Source: Azorhizobium sp943371865 (GTDB lineage Bacteria > Pseudomonadota > Alphaproteobacteria > Rhizobiales > Xanthobacteraceae). Taken from it: a stretch of 64,000 bases of DNA. The notes below the pieces were generated by a model, which was given only the letters and a program-made list of their open reading frames with translations, made no database searches and was not told where the DNA came from. The stretch is from positions 62,001-126,000 of the forward strand of contig NZ_CALRWL010000009.1 of the NCBI RefSeq assembly GCF_943371865.1, in the 5' to 3' direction. Below, piece by piece: positions 47,601 through 53,430 of the stretch (within the stretch, counting starts at the first letter, position 1; the number at the start of each line of letters is the position of its first letter). The position numbers and the translations under genes are program-made.

Positions 47601-49158
47601 CCGTGGAGCCGCCGAACTGCAACAAGTCGGTACCGTTGCCGGCGTCCATGACGCCGGTGACCACAGCCCCCGGCCGCAGTTGCACCGAGTCATCCAATAC
47701 GCCGGTGAAGCGGATGGCGGTGCCGCTCGTGCCGATGATGGTGCCGTAATTGATCACCGTGCCGAGGGTGCCCGCGTTCGTCACGCCGACAGTGCCGGAA
47801 ATAGTCGCCCCGGCATTATTGGTCACCTTGCCGCCCAGCGCCAGCGCAACGCCGACGCCCGAAGCACTGATCACCGTGCCGCTGTTCGACACCGTGCCAG
47901 GCGCCCCCTTGATGGCGATACCCCTGGAGCCGCCGGAGATCGTCGCCGCCACCGCGCTGTTGGTCACCGTCCCGCCGGTGGCGAGATAGATGCCGGTCCC
48001 GGACGAACCGCCCAGGATCACCCCGGAATTGGTGATGGTGGCGAGGCTGATCGAATAGATGGCAAATCCGCCGGCAGCCCCGACACTGATGGTGCCGGCA
48101 TTGGTCACCCGGCTTCCACTACCGGCCAAGTAAATGCCCATGGCGGTGCCGGTGATGGTCCCGGTGGCATTATTGGTAATGAGGGAGGTCCCAATGACGC
48201 GCACGCCGGGGCTGCTCGCATCGCTGCTCACCACCCCCGAGAAGGTGCCGTTCGCGGTAATGAGGCCGTCATTGACGAGCGTGGCACCCCCGAGCCCAAT
48301 CTGCACGCCGGACTTGCCAGAAATCGTTCCAGTGGCGTTGTTGTTGATAAAGCCCTTATCGACATTCACCCCGTATGAATTGGTGCCGGTAATCAGTCCG
48401 TTGTTGGTGACCGTGGCGTTGGCGCCATCGGTGGAGCCGAAGGTCACGCCATTGTTGGCGCCCGCGATCACGCCGGTGGCGGCGTTGGTCACGCTGCCGC
48501 CCGCATACCAGATGGCGATGGCACTATCGCCCGTACTGCGGATGGTGCCGGCATTGGTGACGGTGCCGTTGGCATTCTTGATATAGATGCCGTACCCGCC
48601 GGCGGTGATCGATGCCGCGGTGCCGGAGTTGGTGACCGTGCCGCCGGCATCAAAATAGATGCCCCTGTTGCTGGCGGTGATCACGCCATCGTTCACCACG
48701 GTGCCCTGCGCACCCAGGATGTTCACGCCGATGGAGCCGGAGATCCGCGCGCCGGTGCCGCTGTTGGTCACCAGGCCGCCGCCGGCGAAGGAAATGCCCG
48801 GGACGGAATTGCCGGTGACCGTGCCCTGGTTGGTCAGGGTCCAGATGTTGGCGCCGCTGCCGGCAACCGCGCTGACGGAAATGGCGCTGACGGTGGTGGC
48901 GGTGGTGATGAGAAAATTGGTGTAGCCCGGATAATTGTCGAGGGTGGCGCCGGAGCTGGTGGCGCTCAGCGTCTTGGTCTGCGCCTGCGCCGGGCCGGGC
49001 AGCGCCACACCCATGGTGACCACCACGGGCGCCAGCATCAGCGCCACGGTGGCGCAACTGCTCAGCAGGGCATCGGTGAAACCACGGCGCGCCCTGCCGC
49101 CCCGGCGGCCGCTGGCCCCGGTCCCGGACGGCATCGAGATCGGTCCGCCGTCGCCCAT
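35656..49158 (-). CDS. Giant autotransporter adhesin (type V secretion), beta-helix repeats
   Basis: About 4,500 residues in one uninterrupted frame, a fifth of the window. Extended, Arg-rich signal region (RRGGRARRGFTDALLSSCATVALMLAP ... PAQA). The passenger is low-complexity Gly/Thr/Asn/Ser beta-helix, made of motifs such as GTVTNSGTI and modules of the form TLINAGTIIGTGGTAVQFGAGDD followed by an L-x-G-A-x-F-T-G segment. After a helical junction (LSGEAYASVGTALLDDSRV), the last about 275 residues are a 12-strand outer-membrane barrel beginning LVAWGEAFGGWGE and ending in SFTWSF with the terminal Phe needed for BAM. ATG 49158 is preferred (GGAG upstream) over 49218. It should be displayed on the cell surface and mediate attachment or aggregation. 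Followed by two likely modifying enzymes on the same strand. Confidence 0.93.
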   Translation of the reverse strand: MGDGGPISMPSGTGASGRRGGRARRGFTDALLSSCATVALMLAPVVVTMGVALPGPAQAQTKTLSATSSGATLDNYPGYTNFLITTATTVSAISVSAVAGSGANIWTLTNQGTVTGNSVPGISFAGGGLVTNSGTGARISGSIGVNILGAQGTVVNDGVITASNRGIYFDAGGTVTNSGTAASITAGGYGIYIKNANGTVTNAGTIRSTGDSAIAIWYAGGSVTNAATGVIAGANNGVTFGSTDGANATVTNNGLITGTNSYGVNVDKGFINNNATGTISGKSGVQIGLGGATLVNDGLITANGTFSGVVSSDASSPGVRVIGTSLITNNATGTITGTAMGIYLAGSGSRVTNAGTISVGAAGGFAIYSISLATITNSGVILGGSSGTGIYLATGGTVTNSAVAATISGGSRGIAIKGAPGTVSNSGTVISASGVGVALALGGKVTNNAGATISGTVGVTNAGTLGTVINYGTIIGTSGTAIRFTGVLDDSVQLRPGAVVTGVMDAGNGTDLLQFGGSTAGTIANVSAINFENVTVITGANWTFTGSNTLGNAALTNLGQMTVANAGTFTNAGSGSVTNARTLTAAGTFANSSALTNNGTASTVIVASGGLFANSGTVTNGGTVTIASGGVFTNSGTLTNNRLLAIASGGAFTSSGILTNAASQTISNAGLLTLSSGTFTNNGLLTNTGSISGTVTLTATGTLDNQLSGIISATGAAVVNASGVTPTLTNLGTITSSGNNGVYLSAGGKVTNSGSAASISGNKFGVNITGAVGTVINDGTIRSVGGAGYAAINLAGGGSISNTGTASVIAGAYGISLSGGLGTLVNRGTISGTSGNGVFFASGGAVGNVTNYGTIISTGGAALYLQSGAVVTNAAGATISGKSVGANILNGYGAGSTLTNAGTIIGTDTASGIGVFIDVFGQSNTVINSGTIIGTGGTAVQFGRVTDDLVRLLPGAVFTGVVDGGGGTDTLEFGGTAAASFNGLGGSGFINFEVASVLSGANWTFTGVNSVAASMSMTNAGNLTIASGGTFTNSGTFTNSGTLTATGTLINTNTMTNTGSIAGAVTVTGTGVLTNSATGIITGPAGGVGVFGYAGASGPVQNYGTITGYEAVWMDGGGIVNNVGTGSQLIGSYIGIVGFSGAVTVTNAGTIRATTLSTIASHAYGVYLRAGGTITNSGSASLIAAPDIAIGSGSFGANVVNNQGQIIGTNYGVWLVNGTFNNTITNSGTISGGTKAVAFGAGNDLLTLQAGATFIGVVDGGAGTNTLAFDGTGGSFTGLGSASFTNFGIVSVNSGASWTFTGANTVASGVAFTNSGTLANSGTLTNNTTLTNNGTLANSGTLSNAGLLATTSGVLSNSGLVNNSGSISGTVTLTGSGTLDNAITGRITTTGTGVYGISGTPTVTNAGSIVVGGTAIWLNSGGRVANTGTTALISGGTGISIRNANGTVSNDGTITGSAGAGVVIDYAAGSVTNSATGTITGATGGVNFGDTSGAVATVINYGLIASSGGYAVNMDRGVVTNHAGATMSGVSGVQLGTGTLINSGTITGTTTNGVRSNGGGNIIGNDASGRITGVGYGVMMFGGTLTNSGTIRATGTSGVGVYSFNTDTVTNVGTSARIEGGHTGVQLRNAGSLLRNEGTIIGTAGYGADQTTNGTIVNFGATALISGSLGGVLISNGTTSNVMSVSIANAGTISGTGTAGFGIKTMDGLGTIANTGTILGGSAGSGVVLDAGGFVRNQVLASLISGGNDGVYARGAAATITNYGTIIGTTGDGVELQAGGSVANLGSASRITGDRSGVYGQNVGATVTNDGIITGIFGDGILLLFGGAVTNNLTGTISGDCDGIQGFNATVAVTNSGAIRGGCATGKGVYLLAGGAVTNSGSLALISGGASGITIANAAGTVTNEGTITGTGTAGIGVAFDADTFNNTLINAGTIIGTGGTAVQFGAGDDLLVLRPTSVITGAIVAGAGTNTLEFATDTLGNAGTIGRTFTDFAIVNVDAGANWTFTTANTISAGGVLTNAGTLLNQGSIAAAVTLSGAGVLTNAAGAQISSTTTGVVLALGSTGSLVNAGAISATSIGVQALGSGVVSNTATGTISGGDFGLQLVNGTLTNAGTITGSGTAGVGLAFTGTLANTLINSGAIIGNGGTAVRFGAGNDLLQVLAGASFSGLLDGGAGSNTLEFVSGTGTASAFTNFDTVVVDAGASWTLGTVLSIPTLTNAGTLTNPGTVTNTVSFTNTGTLITTAGVFIETGSLTNSGSISGTVTLSGAGVLTNQAGGLITGAGQGVFGAAGFTGSILNAGTISGGSIAGVDLSGGGTLTNSTGALISSNAIAVQVAGGVGVVTNAGTLSGQSIGVRFSDAGGTFNNTLTNSGTIIGSGGTAVQFGAGNDLLKLLSGAAFTGGISGGAGIDTVELVSGSGSFSGFSNFEVLQIDAGASWTVTATETFATITNAGTLINAGTLSNLDTVVNSGTLLNTGTVLSTVTLSGSGVLSNAAGALIQGATDGITGTGASARTLTNFGTITGASGSGIYLSAGGGITNSGSASIISGSLHGVRMAGGVGSVSNDGSISGGVRGLSLLGGGDVINTATGLISGTTTGVYITGGPATVTNAGTVTGGTGFLASGSFNSTLTNSGTLIGTGGTAVQFGAGDDVLTVLSGAVFTGNVDGGAGTNTLTFASGTGTLSATNFQQVSVASGASWSLGGSQSLTVLSNSGTLTNTGTMSVSGTLSNAGQLTNSGSITGTVTVTSTGVVTNQAGGSISGLLAGITGSGVTVANAGTISASSISGTGIALSGAASVTNTGTTSVVSGGLTGVALGGLGTIINAGSIAGVLGYGVALALGGSISNSGRISGGAAGVQIGGGTATITNTGTIAGTGTAGIGVLFTGSASGTIDNFGVISGAGGTAVKFAGGTNRLILEGGSTLIGAADGSLGVNTLVVRDNAVLSGVNAIGFQYVGFIDATNAIDAGSTITNATVISGTLTNQGTLNGKVTVSGGATLTTSGVVSVDAASTNSGVIANSGSFTVASTLTNAGSFTNTGLLTNNGLLSNTGTLLNSGTLVSTAGTFSTSGQLTNSGSIAGTVTVTSTGVVTNQAGGSISGLLAGITGSGVTVANAGTISASSITGTGIALSGAASVTNTGTTSVVSGGLTGVALGGLGTIINAGSIAGVLGYGVALALGGSISNSGRISGGAAGVQIAGGTATITNTGTIAGTGTAGTGVLFTGSASGTIDNFGVISGAGGTAVKFAGGTNRLILEGGSTLIGAADGSLGVNTLVVRDSATLSGVNAIGFQYVGFIDATQVIDAGSTITNPTVISGTLTNQGTLNGKVTVDLGATLNTSGVVQAGVSSANAGTIANSGSFTVLVAMVNQGTFTSTAFLENDGLLRTSGRLTTSGTFANLGSLANTGSFANLGALLNSGTLDNAASMSNAGTISGAGVFTNSGGFTNSGSVATTVMLAGTGAVNNQAGGRITGVLAGISGGAGGNVIANAGTILASGATGVGVALSTGTVANSGASALIQGGATGVSFSGVGTLTNSGTIAGTSGTGVALAGGGLVSNSGLITGEAAGLAIASGTATITNTGTISGTGTAGVGVLFSGGASGTIDNFGTISGAGGTAVKFAGGTNRLILESGSALIGLADGTQGVNTIVVEGSASLQNVQAVGFRYVAFLNATQAVDAGSTITNAAVLSGTLTNDGTLNGTLNVAGGATLANNGVVVVTNSATNNGQITSSGTFSNTNTLTSSGSIANSGTLSNGGSLVNNGTLSNSGSMSNTGTISGSGSVSNTGSFANSGSVQGTVNGVTGSGTITNSGSIVGTADTGVNLGAGGMLTNSSGGFIQGGIFGVQVGTGGTVVNAGTILDDAIAGLALGSNASLTNSGTIGGVIGLQFTGTGASATNSGTIDGTGGVAVQFASGVNSLTLTTGSVLNGSIDGGSGAGQITLAGSGTLTNTIANFGAGSALTIASGAVWNATGNWTIASVTNAGTLQPGAAGSALRVTGNFEQTAGGTLKVAVNPAGQSSQLLVSGTATLNGTLSVLAGTGAYNASTTYSILTSTGLSGQFSTITTDLAFLIPQVSYSAQGAALTLSTGAQPVLFSSVATTRNQFNTATAVQMGGSGSALYQAVVGQSVAGARVAFTMLSGEAYASVGTALLDDSRVVAQSMLGRLRQQAYGEAGGAAVALGSGGPARVTSTPALGYAADSGLSARPGVVAIAGAGSTSAVADGGASQLVAWGEAFGGWGEISGNGNAASVSHDRSGFMTGMDARIGEDWRVGVAGGYTSANLSITDRASSADIGTYSLGLYAGRAFGPVNVRVGAAYSWSDVDMARTVLFPGFSNALTSSYGAQTAQVFGEVGYGFTWQGLALEPFAGLTYVHLNTGSAQEIGGAAALSLQSSTADITYATLGLRLGTSWALGNGTTLMPRMMIGWQHAFGDLDPAAYLAFTSTGANFNVTGAPLARNAALLELGADWKLSESIKLGVSYRGTLSNTVQDNAVTGSFTWSF
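39175..39950 (-). repeat. Long near-identical repeat unit inside the adhesin (copy nearer the C-terminus)
   Basis: Nearly identical at DNA level to 40186-40961, shifted by 1,011 bases (337 codons), so the reading frame is kept. It encodes GSIAGTVTVTSTGVVTNQAG through ISGTLTNQGTLNGKV. A third, clearly diverged protein-level copy lies further toward the C-terminus (about 38.1-38.8 kb). Boundaries are by eye. Confidence 0.8.
40186..40961 (-). repeat. Long near-identical repeat unit inside the adhesin (copy nearer the N-terminus)
   Basis: Partner of the unit at 39175-39950. Only scattered differences are visible, for example Gly-Gly versus Ala-Gly in VQIGGGTATI/VQIAGGTATI, while the flanking sequence on both sides is much less alike. 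Confidence 0.8.
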
Positions 49159-49842
49159 CACGCGCCCCGCTCCGCCCGGATGCGCGCGTGCGTCAGGCCA
49201 CGCGGCAAGGCATGGCACGGTGATGCGCCGGTCCCGAATCGGGACGGCAGCAGGCCACTCACCTCCCCGATGCCGACCTTGCGCCGTGGCAGATGGGAGG
49301 TTTCGACATCACCGTGACCGAACGCAACAACCGGCGCCTGCATAACAAAATCCCACCCGCGACTCTAAATATCCGGCCCGACACAAATTTTTCGTCCGCC
49401 TGACCCCATACGGCTAGGCGCTTCCGCAACGTCGCACAGGCAACATCTTGATGACAACACGTGCGGTAGCTTTTTCCGCACGGGGTCAATCACATCGCAA
49501 GTTTCTTCCCGCCGCCCAGACCACAGATCGCGCACGGCGTGACCGATTCGCGACGCTACCAAGCTGTCACCGCGATCGGTGAAAGGGGCAACGTCGTTTT
49601 TTGATCCTATTCCTGCGCCGGCTACCGCCACCCAGGCTTCAGGGGCCAACGACACCACTCAGCGGTATTCAGATAATGATGCACACCCCACGGGCCGGCG
49701 GGCTGCGCCTCGGCGGCCGGCTGTGGCAAGGTGCCAACCGCCGATGCAGAGATTCGGACCGGGGCCGCACGCGGATTTCGCGGGCTGCCGCACCGGCAGC
49801 TAAGCCCTGATACCGCCGTTAGAAACCACCGGAGAGACACAC
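49159..49842. other. Divergent intergenic region between the adhesin and creatininase-family genes
   Basis: 684 bases with no supportable gene. It holds the promoters of both divergent genes. The segment 49340-49620 is clearly richer in A and T than its surroundings (for example CTAAATATCC, CACAAATTTTTCG and GTCGTTTTTTGATCC), as promoter DNA often is, but no -35/-10 pair stands out. Confidence 0.5.
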
Positions 49843-50667
49843 GTGGCCAACAAGACAGACCCCAGCGTGCATATGGGCACCATCGCCGGTGGCGAGGCGC
49901 GTGAAATTCTGGGGGAAAACCCCGTCATTCTGCTGCCCATGGGCAGCCATGAGGATCAGGGCCCGCACGCCCCCATGGGCGACTATCTGCTGGCGGAGAA
50001 GATGGCGGAGCTGATCGCTTTGCGCGCCAGCGCCCGCGGCGTGCGCACCCTGGTGGCCCCGGTGCTGCCGTTCGGCGGCGACGACTGGTTCAGCCCCATG
50101 ATCGGCGGCATCGCTTTGTCCCAGGCCACCCTCACCGCGGTCATCGGCGACATGGTGGACAGCCTGCACCGCAACGGCCTCAGCCGCATCATCGTCATCA
50201 ACGGCCACGGTGGCAATGTGGGCCCGATCTCGGAAGTGGCGCGCGAGCTGTACCAGCGCGGCCAGATCCTGCTGCCCAGCCTCTATCTGTGGCGCATCGC
50301 CTATGGCCTGCTGCCCGGCATTGTCGGCGCCGAAAAGGCGGCCGCCGTGTCCGGCCATGGCTCCGATCCGCTGACCAGCCTCGGCCTGCACCTGTTCCCG
50401 GAGCTGATCCGCACCGATCTGATCCCCGCCGGCAAGCCGCTGAAGCGCGATCCGCTGCTGGACATCCCGTTCACCGGCCTCGGCACCGCCAGCTTCGAGG
50501 GCATCGAAGTGAACATGCCCAATGCCTATGACGAGGTCTATCACGACGGCGTCGCCAAGGGCGATCCCACCTTGTGCTCGGCGGAAACCGGCGCGGCCCT
50601 CAGCGAGAAGCTGACCGAGCTGTGCACCCGCTTCGTGCTGCACTATGCGGAGAAGGTTCCGGCCTGA
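49843..50667 (+). CDS. Creatininase-family amide hydrolase
   Basis: 274 residues, cytosolic. The family layout is present: an N-terminal metal motif GSHEDQGPHAPMGDYL, INGHGGNVGP in the middle, and SGHGSDPLTSLGLHLFP where relatives usually have GHAGE-x-ETS. Compared with creatininase (E-x-H-G-P-H) the second residue after Glu is Gln instead of the zinc-ligand His, so the metal site differs and the substrate is probably not creatinine. Start is GTG at 49843, 7 bases after GGAGAG. First of three rightward genes with gamma-glutamyltransferase and a D-2-hydroxyacid dehydrogenase. Confidence 0.88.
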   Translation: MANKTDPSVHMGTIAGGEAREILGENPVILLPMGSHEDQGPHAPMGDYLLAEKMAELIALRASARGVRTLVAPVLPFGGDDWFSPMIGGIALSQATLTAVIGDMVDSLHRNGLSRIIVINGHGGNVGPISEVARELYQRGQILLPSLYLWRIAYGLLPGIVGAEKAAAVSGHGSDPLTSLGLHLFPELIRTDLIPAGKPLKRDPLLDIPFTGLGTASFEGIEVNMPNAYDEVYHDGVAKGDPTLCSAETGAALSEKLTELCTRFVLHYAEKVPA

Positions 50668-50703
50668 TCCTCCCCCGCCGTAACGCCTGAACAGGATACC
50701 CCC

Positions 50704-52383
50704 ATGCCCGCCGCCCCTCCCCGCGCCCGGATCGCGGATTTCACCTGCGAGAAACTGCCGGCCACGGGGTCGCGCGGCATGGCGGTGACCAACCATCCTC
50801 TGGCCTCCGCCGCCGGCAGCGAAATGCTGCTGGCGGGGGGCAATGCGGTGGACGCCGCCATCGCCGCTCTGTTTGCCCTCACCGTCGTCGAGCCGATGAT
50901 GGTGGGCATTCTGGGCGGCGGGGTCGCCCATCTGCGCCTCGCCGATGGCCGCTCCCTGGTGCTGGACGGCCTCTCTACTGCCCCCGGCCAGGCGCGGGCG
51001 GACATGTATGAGACCTTGTCCGACGACCTCGCCACCGCCCGCGATACCCGCGACCGGGAAAACCTCATCGGCCCGAAATCCGTGGCGGTGCCCGGCGCCC
51101 TGGCCGGCTGGTGCATGGCGCTGGCGCGCTTCGGCACGCTATCGCTGGAGGATGTGCTGCAACCAGCCATCCGGCTGGCGGAGCGCGGCTTCATCGTCAG
51201 CCCCTATCTGGCCAATTGCACCGCCGACTGCGCCGCCGACCTCTCCCGCGATCCCGGCCTCACCGCTTTGTTCCTGCCCGGCGGCAGCGCAATACGCGCC
51301 GGCACCCGGCTGATCCAGGCCGACTATGCCGCCAGCCTGCGCCTCATCGCCGCCACCGGCCCCGCCGCGCTTTATGACGGCCCGCTGGGCGCCGCGCTCA
51401 CCGATTTCATGGCCGCCAATGGCGGGCTGATCGACCAGGCGGATCTGGCCGCGTTCCAGGTGATCGACCGCGCGCCCGTGCGCGGCAGCTATCGCGGCTT
51501 CGAGATCCTCGGCCCGCCGCCGCCGGCCTCGGCCGGGGTGCATATCGTGCAGATGCTCAATATCCTGGAGGCCTATGACATTGCCGGCCTCGGCTTCGGC
51601 TCGGCGGATGGGGTGCATCTCATCACCGAGGCGCTGAAGATCGCCTTTGCCGATCGAGCGGTCGCCACCGCCGATCCGGCCTTCGTCAAAGTGCCGGTGG
51701 ACCTGCTCACCTCCAAGGCGTATGCGGACAGCCGCCGCGCCGGCATCGATCTGGCCCACGCCAAGGCCTGGACCGCGGGCATCACCGGCGGAGAATCCAA
51801 CAACACCACCCATGTCACGGTGGCGGATGCCGACGGCAATGTGGTCTCCACCACCCAGACCATCAATTCCCTGTTCGGCGCCTGCACCCAGATCCCCGGC
51901 ACGGGGATGCTGACCAACAATTACATGTACAATTTCGATCCCCACCCCGGCCGGGCGCTGTCCATTGCGCCGGGCAAGCGGGTGTTCACCTCCATGGCGC
52001 CCATGATGGCGCTGCGCGACGGCAAGCTGGCGTTCGCCCTCGGCCTGCCCGGCGCGCTGCGCATCTTCCCCTCGGCGCTCCAGGCCATCCTCAATCTCAT
52101 CGACCACAAGATGAGCCTGCAGGAGGCGGTGGAGGCGCCGCGAGTATGGACCGAAGGCGGGGTGCTGGAACTGGAGCCCGCCTTCCCCGATGCGGTGGCC
52201 GAGGCCCTCACCGCCCGCGGCCACAAGGTGCTGCGGGTGCCGCGGGTGGCCGGCGGCATGAATGCCATCCAGTTCAATGACGACGGCACCCTCACCGGCG
52301 CCGCCTGCTGGCGCGCCGACGGCACGCCGGTGGCCATTTCCGGCGGGCTCGCCCGTGCCGGCGCCCGCTTTTCCATCGCCTGA
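50704..52383 (+). CDS. Gamma-glutamyltransferase family protein
   Basis: 559 residues, Ntn-hydrolase that should cleave itself before the catalytic Thr of SNNTTHVTVADADGN into large and small subunits. N-terminal core: VTNHPLASAAGSEMLLAGGNAVDAA and GILGGGVAHLRL; substrate segment LFGACTQIPGTGMLTNNYM. The oxyanion-side GG pair of classical enzymes appears as PG (LPGALRIFPS). No signal peptide, so it probably works in the cytosol, unlike the periplasmic E. coli enzyme, and may act on an imported gamma-glutamyl or N-acyl compound rather than on glutathione outside the cell. 36 bases after the creatininase-family gene. Confidence 0.92.
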   Translation: MPAAPPRARIADFTCEKLPATGSRGMAVTNHPLASAAGSEMLLAGGNAVDAAIAALFALTVVEPMMVGILGGGVAHLRLADGRSLVLDGLSTAPGQARADMYETLSDDLATARDTRDRENLIGPKSVAVPGALAGWCMALARFGTLSLEDVLQPAIRLAERGFIVSPYLANCTADCAADLSRDPGLTALFLPGGSAIRAGTRLIQADYAASLRLIAATGPAALYDGPLGAALTDFMAANGGLIDQADLAAFQVIDRAPVRGSYRGFEILGPPPPASAGVHIVQMLNILEAYDIAGLGFGSADGVHLITEALKIAFADRAVATADPAFVKVPVDLLTSKAYADSRRAGIDLAHAKAWTAGITGGESNNTTHVTVADADGNVVSTTQTINSLFGACTQIPGTGMLTNNYMYNFDPHPGRALSIAPGKRVFTSMAPMMALRDGKLAFALGLPGALRIFPSALQAILNLIDHKMSLQEAVEAPRVWTEGGVLELEPAFPDAVAEALTARGHKVLRVPRVAGGMNAIQFNDDGTLTGAACWRADGTPVAISGGLARAGARFSIA

Positions 52384-52411
52384 CATTCCTGACCTGACCG
52401 GACTGCCCCTT

Positions 52412-53380
52412 ATGACCGAGACCATCGTTCTGCTCGACCCGCTCCCGCCCGCCCGCGCCGATAAATTGCGCGAACTGCTGCCGCCGGGCTTCGTGCTCAC
52501 CGTCGCCACCGCTCGCGGCGACGACCATCTGAAAGAGATCATCGGCGAGGCGGACTATGCCATCGCCGGCCAGGTGGGCGCCTCGGCCGAGGTGCTGCGG
52601 GCGGCGCGCAAGCTGAAGCTGCTGCACAAATGGGGCGTGGGCGTCGATAATCTCGACATCGACGCCGCCCGCGAACTGGGCATCAAGGTGGCCCGCACCA
52701 CCGGCAGCAATGCCATTCCGGTGGCGGAATTCACTTTGGGCCTGATGCTGGCCGCGCTGCGCCACATCGCCTATTCCAACGCCGAGTTGCAGAAGGGCCA
52801 TTGGGCCGGCATCGGCGGCCTGCCGCGCGACACCTACACCTTGTCCGGCAAGACCGTGGGCATCGTCGGCTTCGGCGCCATCGGCACGGCGGTGGCCCGC
52901 GTGCTGAAGGGCTTCGGCTGCACCATCCTCTATTCCAAGCGCACCCCCCTCTCTGCCGCCGAGGAAGCCGCCCTCGGCGTGAAGCATGCTTCGCTGGCGG
53001 AGATCCTGGCGGTCGCCGATGTGGTGTCGCTGCACTGCCCGCTGACGCCGGAAACCGCCAACATGATCGACAAGGCGGCGTTCGCGGCCATGAAGCCCAC
53101 CGCCATCCTGGTGAATGTGGCCCGCGGCGGGGTGGTGGTGGAGGCCGATCTGATCGCGGCGCTGCACAGCCGCCAGATCGCCGGCGCCGCCATGGATGTG
53201 TTCGAGACCGAGCCTTTGCCGGCGGACAGCCCGCTGCTGGGCATTCCCACTTTGGTGGTGACGCCGCATCTGGCGGCCAATGCCTCGGACTTCTTCGCCC
53301 CCACGGTCTCGCGCATGTTCGACAATATGGCACGGGTGTCCCGCGGCGAGCCGGTGCGCGAAGGCGACGCCGTCGTTTGA
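52412..53380 (+). CDS. D-2-hydroxyacid dehydrogenase (NAD(P)-dependent)
   Basis: 322 residues. Rossmann fingerprint VGIVGFGAIGTAVARVL, and the catalytic trio typical of the family: Arg in LVNVARGGVV, Glu in VFETEPLP, His in VVTPHLAAN. Reduces a 2-keto acid or oxidises a D-2-hydroxy acid; substrate unknown. Start ATG 52412 (MTETIVLLDPLPP) is 28 bases after the gamma-glutamyltransferase stop; a longer frame overlapping that gene is rejected. Probably the third gene of this small operon. Confidence 0.92.
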   Translation: MTETIVLLDPLPPARADKLRELLPPGFVLTVATARGDDHLKEIIGEADYAIAGQVGASAEVLRAARKLKLLHKWGVGVDNLDIDAARELGIKVARTTGSNAIPVAEFTLGLMLAALRHIAYSNAELQKGHWAGIGGLPRDTYTLSGKTVGIVGFGAIGTAVARVLKGFGCTILYSKRTPLSAAEEAALGVKHASLAEILAVADVVSLHCPLTPETANMIDKAAFAAMKPTAILVNVARGGVVVEADLIAALHSRQIAGAAMDVFETEPLPADSPLLGIPTLVVTPHLAANASDFFAPTVSRMFDNMARVSRGEPVREGDAVV

Positions 53381-53386
53381 CACCCT

Positions 53387-53422
53387 CCCCTCCCGCGGTC
53401 CGGCAGCGGACCGCGGGAGGGG
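53387..53422. terminator. Bidirectional hairpin between convergent genes
   Basis: Perfect 16-bp stem (53387-53402 with 53407-53422), GCAG loop, then CTTT. It begins 6 bases after the dehydrogenase stop and ends 8 bases before the paaZ stop on the other strand, so it may serve both. The T-tract is short. Confidence 0.7.
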
Positions 53423-53430
53423 CTTTGAAG

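Noticed and set aside
35656..49158. CRISPR-like or VNTR array
   Set aside because: Repeated short motifs here are codons for GTVTNSGTI-type beta-helix rungs within one open frame, with variable spacing and no uniform spacer units.
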